A stretch of DNA of 64,000 bases. It comes from Lutibacter sp. HS1-25 (GTDB lineage Bacteria; Bacteroidota; Bacteroidia; Flavobacteriales; Flavobacteriaceae). Within the stretch, counting starts at the first letter, position 1. Each line of letters opens with the position of its first letter. Position numbers and translations under genes: made by a program. The notes under the pieces are model-generated. The model searched no databases. It was given only the letters and a program-made list of their open reading frames with translations, and had not been told where the DNA came from. Below, piece by piece: positions 25,442 to 34,090 of this stretch. Where the stretch lies: assembly GCF_004121075.1 (NCBI RefSeq), contig NZ_RHLN01000010.1, positions 1 to 64,000 of the forward strand, written 5' to 3'.

Positions 25442-27310
25442 ATGAAAAATTTTAAAACAACAATATTATTATTTATGGGTTTACTTTTATCGTATTCCTG
25501 TGAAGATTATTTAGATATAGCTCCGGAAGCGGAACTTGACATTACAGATGTATTTGCTACTTTCCAATCTTCTCAAGGTTTTGTGGAAGAAATGTATAAT
25601 TTAGTAGTTGAATATGGTACTTCTGGTCATTCATTTCAGGATTATATTTTTGGAGATGATACATTTAGAAGCGCTCAATTCAGTGAAGCTGTAGATAGAG
25701 GTCAATTGAACAATTGGGTGAGTCAAAAATATGCTTATCTTGGTAAGGATACACACGTAGGTCAAGATGGGAACACAAGTGATGATGAGGCTAGGAAAAG
25801 ACCAAGAATATGGAGAGGTAGTATGATAGGTATTCGTAAGGCTAACTTAGTGATTGCCAATGAAGATTTAATGAAAGGTTTAACCCAAGATGAAAAAAAT
25901 GTTATATTGGGGCAAGCTTACTTTTTTAGAGCTTTCTTTCACAATGAGATTATGAAATTTTGGGGACGTTTCCCACATATAAAAGAAGTATATGACGGAG
26001 CTATTACCACACCTCGTCCAGAAACTTACAAAGAGGTTGCTTTGTCAATTAACGAAGATTACAAAAAAGCCATTGAATTATTACCTGTGAATTGGGATTA
26101 TGAAAGTTATGGTCAAAGAACATTAGGTAACAATGCTGGTAGAGTAACTAAAGGTGCAGCTTATGCTTTTCAAGGTAAAAACCTACTTTTTGCAGCTAGT
26201 CCATTAATGCATTTTAACAATCAAGCAGGAATCAATACTTACACCTACGATACAGAACTTGCTGCCATGGCTGCTGATGCCTTTGCTGAAGTGCTTAAAC
26301 TAGAGCAAGCTGGTGAATATTCGTTGGCAAAAAACATGGAAGATTATAAAAAGGTACTTTGGGAAACACCAGCAAATACTTGGCCTGGTTTAGTTCCTGA
26401 AGCTCATGAATTAATTTTTGCTGGTTCAGGAGGCTCACATATTGGTTCTACAATTGCTTTTATGGCAAATGGTATTCCAAGATCAATTGGTCAATCTTCA
26501 TCAGGTAATGATAGCGCAACTCATAATTTTATTTACAATAATTTTGGAATGGCCAATGGACTATCTATTGAAGATGATTTAAAAACAGCTTCGCCATTGT
26601 ACAATCCTAACAGACCATTTGATAACCGTGATCCTCGCTTTTACGCATGGGTTTTTGCTGATAGAGATGTTATTTCAAATAGAGGAGGAGTACCTGCTGC
26701 AAATAAAACAGCGCAGTTGTATGATGATGGTCAAGGGAATACTGGTTCGCACCGTGGTGCAAACAATGTTTCACGTACAGGGTATATGTATAAGAAGTTT
26801 TATCCAGAGATTGATGGTCAATATCATGTACAAAGTGGAAACAATATTATTAGAAGATTTACAGGAATGCGAATTCACATGAGGTTAACAGACGTTTACT
26901 TAATGTATGCAGAAGCACTTCATGTTGCTAAAGGAGCAACTGCAGGATCAAGTTCATTTGCATTAACTGCAGAACAAGCAATCAATATATTAAGAGATAG
27001 AGCAGGTGTACCTCATGTAAATGCTAACATTGTTGCAGATAACAATAAATTCTTGGACGAATTAAGACGTGAAAGAGCTGTGGAGTTATCTTACGAGGGT
27101 CACAGATGGATGGATATACGCCGTTGGGGTGTTGCCCATGAGGATAAATACAGATTGAAAACAGGATTGTATTTTGATAAAGATTGGACTTTCTTTAATG
27201 AATTTCTACTTGTAGAAAGAGTTTGCGAGTATCCAAAACATTATTGGTTACCATTTGAAGCAAATCAAACACAGTTTTATGAAGGTTTCCCTCAAAACCC
27301 AGGTTGGTAA
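25442..27310 (+). CDS. SusD-like (RagB/SusD) surface glycan-binding lipoprotein 1
   Basis: This 622-residue lipoprotein (LLLSYSCEDYLDIAPEAE) caps the SusC barrel upstream and binds incoming oligosaccharide on the cell surface. SusD hallmarks are the N-terminal CEDYLDI, tetratricopeptide-like helices (ILGQAYFFRAFFHNEIMKFW), a late RLTDVYLMYAEA motif and ELRRERAVELSYEGHRWMDI followed by RRWG. The end is NPGW. It is somewhat longer than typical SusD (about 550) because of an insertion around residues 300-370. The gap to SusC is 11 bp and the gap to the second SusC is 46 bp, so all are likely on one transcript. Confidence 0.92.
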   Translation: MKNFKTTILLFMGLLLSYSCEDYLDIAPEAELDITDVFATFQSSQGFVEEMYNLVVEYGTSGHSFQDYIFGDDTFRSAQFSEAVDRGQLNNWVSQKYAYLGKDTHVGQDGNTSDDEARKRPRIWRGSMIGIRKANLVIANEDLMKGLTQDEKNVILGQAYFFRAFFHNEIMKFWGRFPHIKEVYDGAITTPRPETYKEVALSINEDYKKAIELLPVNWDYESYGQRTLGNNAGRVTKGAAYAFQGKNLLFAASPLMHFNNQAGINTYTYDTELAAMAADAFAEVLKLEQAGEYSLAKNMEDYKKVLWETPANTWPGLVPEAHELIFAGSGGSHIGSTIAFMANGIPRSIGQSSSGNDSATHNFIYNNFGMANGLSIEDDLKTASPLYNPNRPFDNRDPRFYAWVFADRDVISNRGGVPAANKTAQLYDDGQGNTGSHRGANNVSRTGYMYKKFYPEIDGQYHVQSGNNIIRRFTGMRIHMRLTDVYLMYAEALHVAKGATAGSSSFALTAEQAINILRDRAGVPHVNANIVADNNKFLDELRRERAVELSYEGHRWMDIRRWGVAHEDKYRLKTGLYFDKDWTFFNEFLLVERVCEYPKHYWLPFEANQTQFYEGFPQNPGW

Positions 27311-27356
27311 AACTTGAAAAATTTGTTTTAATTAATACTAAAAACTATAGAAAAAA

Positions 27357-30300
27357 ATGAAGATAAATAAATTATATAGGTTATACATCCTCGTATGCTT
27401 CACCATATTATGTTTTAGTGGTGTGGTGTCAGCACAGTCTAAAGGCGCAGAGGTGTCAGGAACCGTAATCGATCAACAAGGAAACCCATTAAGTGAGGTT
27501 AATATTTATGGCCCACTAGGTTCTCGCGCATCTACAAATGCCAAAGGACTTTTTAACATTAAATTGTCTAATGATGAATCAATAGTTGTAGAAAAGAAGG
27601 GCTACGAGTCACAACTTATTAGCTTGTCAGCTATTTCTGGTACTATTACGTTAGTGAAGTCAGATTTCTTGGCTTCAGAAGATGACGTAATTGAAATGGG
27701 TGTTAAAACAAAAAAAAGACGTGATATTGTAGGTTCAGTGTCTTCAATTAATACAGAAGACCGTGTAACTTATGATAACACACAGTATGTTAGAGACTAT
27801 ATTACTGGTTTAACTTTAGGGGTTAGCGGCTCATCTAATATTAGAGGTTTAGGAAATGCATTGTTTGTAATTGATGGTGTTTTTGGACGTGACCCAAATC
27901 TTTTAAATATGGAGGAGGTTGAACAAATAACTGTACTTAAAGATGCTAATGCCGTGGCTTTATATGGTAGTCAAGGTAGAAATGGAGTAATTATCATAAA
28001 TACAAAACGTGGTAAAATAAATAAAAAAGAGGTAAATGTAAATGTACGCTCTGGTTTTGGAGTACCTTTGGCTTTACCAAAATATTTGGATGCTGCTACT
28101 TTTATGGAATTTCGTAATGAGGCTTTTGTTAATGATGGTTTAGACCTGAATGTAGTAGGTTTTTCTCAAGAACAAATTCAAAATACAAGAAGTGGTTTAT
28201 ATCCTATCGAATATCCAGATGTAGATATTTATGAGCTTGTAAAACCATTTGTAAATACAAATAATATTATTACTGAATTTTCTGGAGGTAATGATAAATC
28301 TCAATTTTATGTTAATTTAGGATGGTTAAATACTGGAGATTGGATTAATATTAATGATGATATTAACGCAGGATCTAATCGTTTTAACGTGAGAGGTAAT
28401 ATAGATTTTAAGGTAAACGATTGGATTACTAGTAGTATTGATGGGGTTGCTATTATGAGCAACTCAAAAAGTGCTAGAGCAAACCTATTAAGTGCTGCTC
28501 CTACATTTATTCCTTATGATTATGCGCCTTTCCTTCCTTTAAGTTCTATTGATGTTGAAAACAACACAGATCTTAAAACTTTATTAGCTGGAGCTTCTGT
28601 TTATGATGGTAATTTATTAGGTACTGCACAACAACTTGGTGTTAATACGCCATTTGCAAGATCTATAGCAGGTGGTTATCAAAATAGGGTATTTCGTGTA
28701 ACTCAGTTTAATAATGCCATTAATTTTGATCTTTCTAAAATAACAGATGGTTTATCGGCAAAAACTTATTTAAGTTTCGACTTTTACGATGCTTATACAA
28801 CATCTATATCAAATCAGTATAAAGTTTATGCTCCTACTTGGCAAGATGGTAAAATAGTAGCTTTGCAAGAGTTTGGGCAAGATAGAAGAGATTTATCAGA
28901 AAATGTTAGTTCTAATGGATTTGAATTACGAATCGGTGCTTACGCATTGGTGAATTATACCAATACTTTTGCTGAAAATCATTCAATTAATACAACGCTT
29001 TTGGGGTATTATAATTCAGAAAAAAGAGATGGTGCAGTTCAAACAGACAAAGATTCTCATGTAGGATTTCAGGTTACTTACGATTTTAAGAAAAAACTAT
29101 ATGTTGATTTCTCTGGTGCTTATGTGCATTCTCTTAAATTACCAGAGGGTAATAGAGGTGGTTTTTCGCCAACAGTTGGATTGGGTTATATTTTAAGTGA
29201 AGAGGCATTTTTAAAAGATAGCGATATTGTAAACTACTTGAAGTTAAGAGCTTCTGGAGGAATTGTTAAAACTGATAGAGGTATTGATGGGTATTATTTA
29301 TATGATGAAAACTATTCTGATGGATCAAATTTTACTTGGGCAGATGGTGTGTACTCTAACAGAAAACAAAACATTTCGCAAGGTACTAATCCTAATATGG
29401 GCTTTGAAGAGCGTATAGACTTTAATGTTGGTTTTGAAAGTTACTTAGTGAATTCACTTTGGATAGAAGCTAATTATTTTAGAACAGAACTTGATAAGCA
29501 ATTGGTGTTTTTAGCCGATCAGTATCCATCTTATTATAATACATTTAGACCTTACAATAATTTTAACGCCAATTTATACACTGGTTTTGAATTAGGTTTA
29601 AATTTTAATAAAACAATTAAAGACTTTTCAGTTGGTATTGGTGCAAACGTGTTGTATAGCCAAACAGAAGCTTCAAAGCGTTCTGAAACTAACGAGTTTG
29701 ATTACCAAAACAGACAAGGATTAGAGTTATCAACTATTTTTGGATTTGAAGACTTAGGTTTTTATTCAGAATCTGATTTTACAACTGATTCTAATGGTGA
29801 TTTGGTATTAAATCCAGGTTTACCTGAACAAAGTTTTGGTGGTGCAGTTAAGCCAGGAGATCTTAGATATGCTGACCAAAATGGTGATAATATTATAGAT
29901 CAAAATGATCAAGTTGCTATTGGGCAAAATGCAAGTCCATGGACTTATGGTGTAAATCTTAATCTAAAATACAAAAGCTTTAATTTATTTGTTTTAGGTA
30001 CTGGGCAAACAGGAGGAAATGGTAATAAGTTAACAGGTTTTGACAATTACTACAGTCCAAATGGAAATGATAAATATTCAGAAGAAGTATTGGGTCGTTG
30101 GACACCAGAAACTGCTAATACAGCAACTTTCCCAAGATTATCTTCTGCAGAGAATCAAAATAACTTTAGAACATCATCGTTCTGGTTGTATGATAATAGC
30201 TTTTTTAGAATCAATCGTGCACAGTTAACATTTGATTTTGATAAAGATGTTTGTAAAAGTGTTGGGATGAGAGAACTTAGCATGAACTTTTCTGGAACCA

Positions 30301-30401
30301 ATCTTTTTGAAGTAGGTGAAAATAAAGATATCCGTCAGTTAAATATTGGTGGAAATCCTCAGGCTAGAACTTATACTTTTGGTTTAAGAATGTCATTTTA
30401 A
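27357..30401 (+). CDS. SusC-like TonB-dependent transporter 2, divergent
   Basis: This 1014-residue outer-membrane transporter has a signal peptide ending GVVSAQ and a CarboxypepD_reg-like domain (GAEVSGTVIDQQGNPLSEVN). The canonical VVVGYGTQ stretch is replaced by DVIEMGVKTKKRRDIVGSVS. The plug is shorter than in transporters 1 and 3, passing from TGLTLGVSGSSNIRGLGNAL straight to FVIDGVFGRDPN. The barrel ends RTYTFGLRMSF. It is followed 26 bp later by its SusD. It shares little close identity with transporter 1, so the C-D-C-D order is not a recent tandem duplication. It may take a different oligosaccharide, or size class, of the same polymer. Confidence 0.9.
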   Translation: MKINKLYRLYILVCFTILCFSGVVSAQSKGAEVSGTVIDQQGNPLSEVNIYGPLGSRASTNAKGLFNIKLSNDESIVVEKKGYESQLISLSAISGTITLVKSDFLASEDDVIEMGVKTKKRRDIVGSVSSINTEDRVTYDNTQYVRDYITGLTLGVSGSSNIRGLGNALFVIDGVFGRDPNLLNMEEVEQITVLKDANAVALYGSQGRNGVIIINTKRGKINKKEVNVNVRSGFGVPLALPKYLDAATFMEFRNEAFVNDGLDLNVVGFSQEQIQNTRSGLYPIEYPDVDIYELVKPFVNTNNIITEFSGGNDKSQFYVNLGWLNTGDWININDDINAGSNRFNVRGNIDFKVNDWITSSIDGVAIMSNSKSARANLLSAAPTFIPYDYAPFLPLSSIDVENNTDLKTLLAGASVYDGNLLGTAQQLGVNTPFARSIAGGYQNRVFRVTQFNNAINFDLSKITDGLSAKTYLSFDFYDAYTTSISNQYKVYAPTWQDGKIVALQEFGQDRRDLSENVSSNGFELRIGAYALVNYTNTFAENHSINTTLLGYYNSEKRDGAVQTDKDSHVGFQVTYDFKKKLYVDFSGAYVHSLKLPEGNRGGFSPTVGLGYILSEEAFLKDSDIVNYLKLRASGGIVKTDRGIDGYYLYDENYSDGSNFTWADGVYSNRKQNISQGTNPNMGFEERIDFNVGFESYLVNSLWIEANYFRTELDKQLVFLADQYPSYYNTFRPYNNFNANLYTGFELGLNFNKTIKDFSVGIGANVLYSQTEASKRSETNEFDYQNRQGLELSTIFGFEDLGFYSESDFTTDSNGDLVLNPGLPEQSFGGAVKPGDLRYADQNGDNIIDQNDQVAIGQNASPWTYGVNLNLKYKSFNLFVLGTGQTGGNGNKLTGFDNYYSPNGNDKYSEEVLGRWTPETANTATFPRLSSAENQNNFRTSSFWLYDNSFFRINRAQLTFDFDKDVCKSVGMRELSMNFSGTNLFEVGENKDIRQLNIGGNPQARTYTFGLRMSF

Positions 30402-30427
30402 TTAAAATAAAAATATAGATAGATAAA

Positions 30428-32137
30428 ATGAAAAATTTAATAAAATATATAGTAATTATATTGGTTTTTACCGGTATAATTGCCTGTGACCCTATCGATG
30501 AAAACCGATTGGACTTCGACTTTATTACTAACGATCCAGCAACTGCAGAAGGTGTATTATTAAATGGCTATTCGCGTTTAATAGATCAGTTTACTTTCAT
30601 AGAAGCTGCAACAGATGATGCTGTAAATAACCAATTAGCTAATAGTTTTAAGCGTATGGCTCTTGGTGAGTTAAATGCGCAGTTTAACCCAACTTCACGC
30701 TGGAATAATTATGAAAGTGTTTTATGGGTAAACAAATTTTTAAAAATTATCAAAACAGGTGATATTGTATGGTCTCCAAACGAAGAGATAAACGAAATGT
30801 TTTATCTACGTATGGAAGGTGAGGCTCTTGCATTGAGAGGTTTACACCATTTTTACACTTTACAAGCCCATGCGGGTGTAGGTGCTTCTGGAGAATTATT
30901 AGGTGTACCTTACATATCAGATTTTATAGAGTCTGATGGTAATTTTAACACACCTCGTTTATCATTCGAAGCAACAGTACAAGCTATTATGGCAGATTTT
31001 GATGCGGCACTTGCTTTGTTACCATCAGATTACGGATTAAGTCAGGGAGAGTTGGATCCATTGTATGAAAATTATGATTTTAATAATTACCAAGTAGTTA
31101 ATGGCTCTCGATATAATTTACGAATTTCTGGTAAAATTGTAAAAGCACTTAAAGCACGTTTAGCCTTATTTGCTGCAAGTCCATCATTTTTAAATGATCA
31201 AGGTTATTACAATATGGCTGCTGCAGATGCAAGTGAATTATTAAATACTATTGGAGGTGTTTCTGGTCTTGCTAGTAATGGACTTGATTATTACAAAAAA
31301 TACGACGAAAATAATGATGTTGAAATGATTTGGAGAGGTACTATAGGTGGTATAAGTTCAGGAATAGAGAGTCGTATGTTTCCGCCTTCTGTTAATGGAT
31401 CCGGTGAAATTAATCCAACACAAAATTTTGTGGATGCATTCCCTATGAAAAATGGATTCCCAGCAACAGTAGCTAATGGTTACGATCCTCAAAATCCTTA
31501 TGCTAATAGAGATCCAAGGTTGGCTGAGTTTGTAGTGTTTAATGGAAGTTCTTTTGGAGGTGGAACAATTAACACAGGTGTTGGAGGTAAAATTGACAGG
31601 TTAGATTCTATCCCTGAATTTTCAACCAAAACAGGTTATTACCTTAAAAAGTTATTACGTCCTGATGTAAGATTGAATAATGATGGTTCTACAGTTGGTC
31701 AAAGACACTACGATGTTTATTTTAGATATACAGAATTATTTTTGATATTTGCTGAAGCAGCTAATGAAATTGGTGGTCCAGACAATATCATAAATGGAAT
31801 GAGTGCTCGTGATGTTATTGCAGCAATACGTAAAAGAGCTGGAATAACACAGCCTGATGCTTATTTAGCATCTATTAACTCTAAAGAAGCTATGCGTCAA
31901 CTTATTAGAAATGAACGTCGTTTAGAATTGAGTTTTGAAGGTCATAGATTTTGGGATCTTAGAAGATGGGGATTGTCTTTAAATGAAACTGCAAAAGGTT
32001 ACTTTTACGATGGTAATAACTATGTAGAACTACCTTCTGTTGAAGCAAGAAATTATCAAGCATTTGCTACCTATATGCCAATACCTAATGATGAAGTTTT
32101 GAAGTTTCCTGAGATAGAACAAAATTCAGGATGGTAA
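30428..32137 (+). CDS. SusD-like surface glycan-binding lipoprotein 2
   Basis: This 569-residue lipoprotein has its Cys in TGIIACDPIDENR. SusD features are MEGEALALRGLHHFYTLQAH, the helical YFRYTELFLIFAEAANEIGG, and RNERRLELSFEGHRFWDLRR with WG following, ending EIEQNSGW. It should pair with the SusC at 27357 as the lid of the complex. Its gene lies 45 bp before the DUF1735 gene, a usual order for surface glycan-binding cassettes. Confidence 0.92.
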   Translation: MKNLIKYIVIILVFTGIIACDPIDENRLDFDFITNDPATAEGVLLNGYSRLIDQFTFIEAATDDAVNNQLANSFKRMALGELNAQFNPTSRWNNYESVLWVNKFLKIIKTGDIVWSPNEEINEMFYLRMEGEALALRGLHHFYTLQAHAGVGASGELLGVPYISDFIESDGNFNTPRLSFEATVQAIMADFDAALALLPSDYGLSQGELDPLYENYDFNNYQVVNGSRYNLRISGKIVKALKARLALFAASPSFLNDQGYYNMAAADASELLNTIGGVSGLASNGLDYYKKYDENNDVEMIWRGTIGGISSGIESRMFPPSVNGSGEINPTQNFVDAFPMKNGFPATVANGYDPQNPYANRDPRLAEFVVFNGSSFGGGTINTGVGGKIDRLDSIPEFSTKTGYYLKKLLRPDVRLNNDGSTVGQRHYDVYFRYTELFLIFAEAANEIGGPDNIINGMSARDVIAAIRKRAGITQPDAYLASINSKEAMRQLIRNERRLELSFEGHRFWDLRRWGLSLNETAKGYFYDGNNYVELPSVEARNYQAFATYMPIPNDEVLKFPEIEQNSGW

Positions 32138-32182
32138 AAGCATAATTTTAAAGATATTTAAAGAAATTAAAAGAAATTTAAC

Positions 32183-33232
32183 ATGAAAATAAAATTAATT
32201 GTAATAATAGCCTTAGTCTTTAGTCTAATGGCTTGTGAAAATCAAGAAATTGAACAGGAAAATTTTGGTTCAACTTCTGTCTTTTTCCCTTATCAAAGAC
32301 CTGCTAGAACTTTAGTTTTAGGTAAATATGATTTGGGTTTTAATGATAATGACAACAACGGCCGTTTTGAAATAGGTGTTGTAATGTCTGGAGTTTTTGA
32401 AAATAATAAAGACCGAAAAGTGTTTTTTGAAGTTGCTCCAGATTTAATAGATGCAAATATTTTAGGTGTAGATTCTGTAAATGTACAAATTTTACCTGCC
32501 TCTTATTATACTATTGAACAACAAAGCCCTGTTACAATTCCGGCAGGATCTATAAATGGTCGTATTCCTATTCAACTTAACGATGCTTTTTTTGATGATC
32601 CACTTTCTTTTGCTGAAAAAAACAAAACACATTATGTAATTCCTTTAAGAATTACTATGATTGAGGCTTTAGATTCTTTATTAACGGGAGTGCCTATTAT
32701 AGATAATGCACATAAAATAGTAGATGCCGATTGGAGTACTTTACCTAAAGATTATACGCTTTTTGGTATTAAATTTATGAACAAGTATCAAGGTAAATAT
32801 TTACGTCGTGGTGAAGATGTTATGACAAATGCTTTGGGAGAAGTAACTACTTCAACATATAGATCAGAATTTGTTGAAAAAGATGAAGTAATTGATTTAT
32901 TAACGAGTGGTAGATTAAAAGTTGGATATGTTAATCGTGTAAGAAGAGGGGATCTTGATAGTCCTGGAGATGTGAATATTGAATTGTCTTTTAATACTAA
33001 TGAGACATGTGCAATCTCTGGTCAAGGAGACGATCCTTACAATGTATCTGGTTCAGGAACATTTGTTGAAAATGGTGATGAATGGGGTGGTGAAAAGCGG
33101 GATGTGATATATTTAGATTATGAATATACAGATGCAGTTAATAACGAAACGCATAAGGTAAAAGACACTTTAGTGATTAGAAACAGAGACGTTATATTTG
33201 AAGAATTCGCAATTGAATTAATAGAAAAATAA
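32183..33232 (+). CDS. DUF1735-domain surface lipoprotein (SusE-position)
   Basis: This 349-residue lipoprotein (FSLMACENQEIEQ, Cys18) has an N-terminal domain of the BT_3987/DUF1735 type: TSVFFPYQRPARTLVLGKYD, then VQILPASYYTIEQQSPVTIP, AGSINGRIPIQL and HYVIPLRITMI. Such proteins follow SusD genes and are believed to bind glycan at the surface, comparable to SusE/SusF. The C-terminal half (GIKFMNKYQGKYLRRGEDV onward) looks like a second beta-rich lipocalin-like domain of DUF4361 type. It ends the five-gene SusCD operon, and a perfect terminator follows 42 bp later. Ligand binding is inferred from position and family. Confidence 0.75.
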   Translation: MKIKLIVIIALVFSLMACENQEIEQENFGSTSVFFPYQRPARTLVLGKYDLGFNDNDNNGRFEIGVVMSGVFENNKDRKVFFEVAPDLIDANILGVDSVNVQILPASYYTIEQQSPVTIPAGSINGRIPIQLNDAFFDDPLSFAEKNKTHYVIPLRITMIEALDSLLTGVPIIDNAHKIVDADWSTLPKDYTLFGIKFMNKYQGKYLRRGEDVMTNALGEVTTSTYRSEFVEKDEVIDLLTSGRLKVGYVNRVRRGDLDSPGDVNIELSFNTNETCAISGQGDDPYNVSGSGTFVENGDEWGGEKRDVIYLDYEYTDAVNNETHKVKDTLVIRNRDVIFEEFAIELIEK

Positions 33233-33274
33233 TTTTACTGATATCACAGTAGTATCACATAATTAGGTTTTAAA

Positions 33275-33307
33275 AATAGCGAAGCATATGCCTTCGCTAT
33301 TTTTTTT
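33275..33307 (+). terminator. Rho-independent terminator of the SusCD-SusCD-DUF1735 operon
   Basis: A perfect 10-bp stem AATAGCGAAG (33275-33284) with CTTCGCTATT (33292-33301), a 7-nt loop and a T-run. Confidence 0.92.
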
Positions 33308-33387
33308 ATACAATATTTTTTTTCATCTTAATCAAAATAATGCTTGGTAAGACTTAATTTAAATACTTAGGATAACTTCAAATAATG

Positions 33388-33543
33388 GCTGTTTTTGATG
33401 CTGTCTAACCTACATATAAAGTATTATCAATGTTGTTTCAAACAATTAAAGGTGTTATTGTTGAGGCAACCAATGTAAATATCACGTCAACAGTAGATTT
33501 AGCACTAAATAATATTAAATTAACAGCATTAATTCGGCAGTAA
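33388..33543 (+). pseudogene. Degraded C-terminal copy of the GH39-like gene
   Basis: These 52 codons align without gaps to 21589-21744, the end of the GH39-like gene. The remnant reads AVFDAV-stop-PTYKVL...QTIKGVIVEATNVNITSTVD and ends LTALIRQ, against AVFDANKSKYEKL...QTIKDAAVEAKDGNITIKVD ending IELIPQ. It has an in-frame TAA at the seventh codon and no upstream gene body. The copy continues into the downstream terminator. It shows that a GH39 gene with the same 3' flank once stood in front of the third SusC. Confidence 0.82.
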
Positions 33544-33585
33544 ATGATCTAAAAAATCATTTTTTTTTCTAATTTACTGTTATAA

Positions 33586-33634
33586 TGGATTAAAATAATT
33601 ACTTAATTGCAATTGTTTTAATCCATTTTTTTTT
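33586..33634 (+). terminator. Duplicate of the GH39 terminator
   Basis: The same 15-bp stem (TGGATTAAAATAATT ... AATTGTTTTAATCCA) plus T-run as at 21788-21837, with only loop changes. It probably still insulates the third SusC from upstream transcription. Confidence 0.85.
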
Positions 33635-34016
33635 GAATATAAGAAAGAATTCTTGTGTAGAAGGAGTAATGTATTTTGACGATTTTTTAGCAATTTAAAT
33701 AGTGGTTTAATTAGTCTTTTTTTGATCATTAAAAGAGAATTCACTCCTAGTTTAAAAAACGAAAATATTAAATTCTAAATTATTGTTTAATAATATTATA
33801 TTCAGTTGGTTATGTAATGTCTTGTTAAAAGAAGTGATATTTGTAGTTTATTAAATTTCAGGATGCTGAAATTGTGTAAAATTATTTGTTTAACTTGTTT
33901 TGTAAGTTTAAAATTTATCACTTTTTGTCTTAATAAATATGTGCTAAATTACCATTTCTCATGAAGTGTTTTCTTTATTTTTATTCTTGTTGTATTTGTT
34001 ATATTCTCAATATTTG

Positions 34017-34060
34017 CAGGATAGTGCAGGGTAGTTTTCAAAATATTAATATATAGTTTA
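34017..34060 (+). promoter_or_regulatory. CAGGAYA promoter element, site d (third SusCD)
   Basis: Two boxes in tandem, CAGGATA at 34017-34023 and CAGGGTA at 34027-34033, are exactly 10 bp apart. The -7-like sequence ATAGTTTA is at 34053-34060, 30 nt before the ATG at 34091. This site shows the direct-repeat nature of the element most clearly. Confidence 0.6.
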
Positions 34061-34090
34061 ACAATATATTAACTAATAAACTATTTTACT

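Larger units (their letters stand above)
33233..34090 (+). other. Intergenic region between the SusCD operons
   Basis: This 858-bp stretch contains the operon terminator (33275-33307), a dead copy of the GH39 gene end (33388-33543) with its terminator (33586-33634), and promoter site d (34017-34060). The roughly 380 bp between 33640 and 34016 are AT-rich with no feature that I recognise. Confidence 0.75.

Noticed and set aside
33640-34016. Possible further duplicated flank upstream of the third SusC compared with 21840-22130
   Set aside because: Beyond the terminator copy, side-by-side reading shows no continuing similarity between the two regions.
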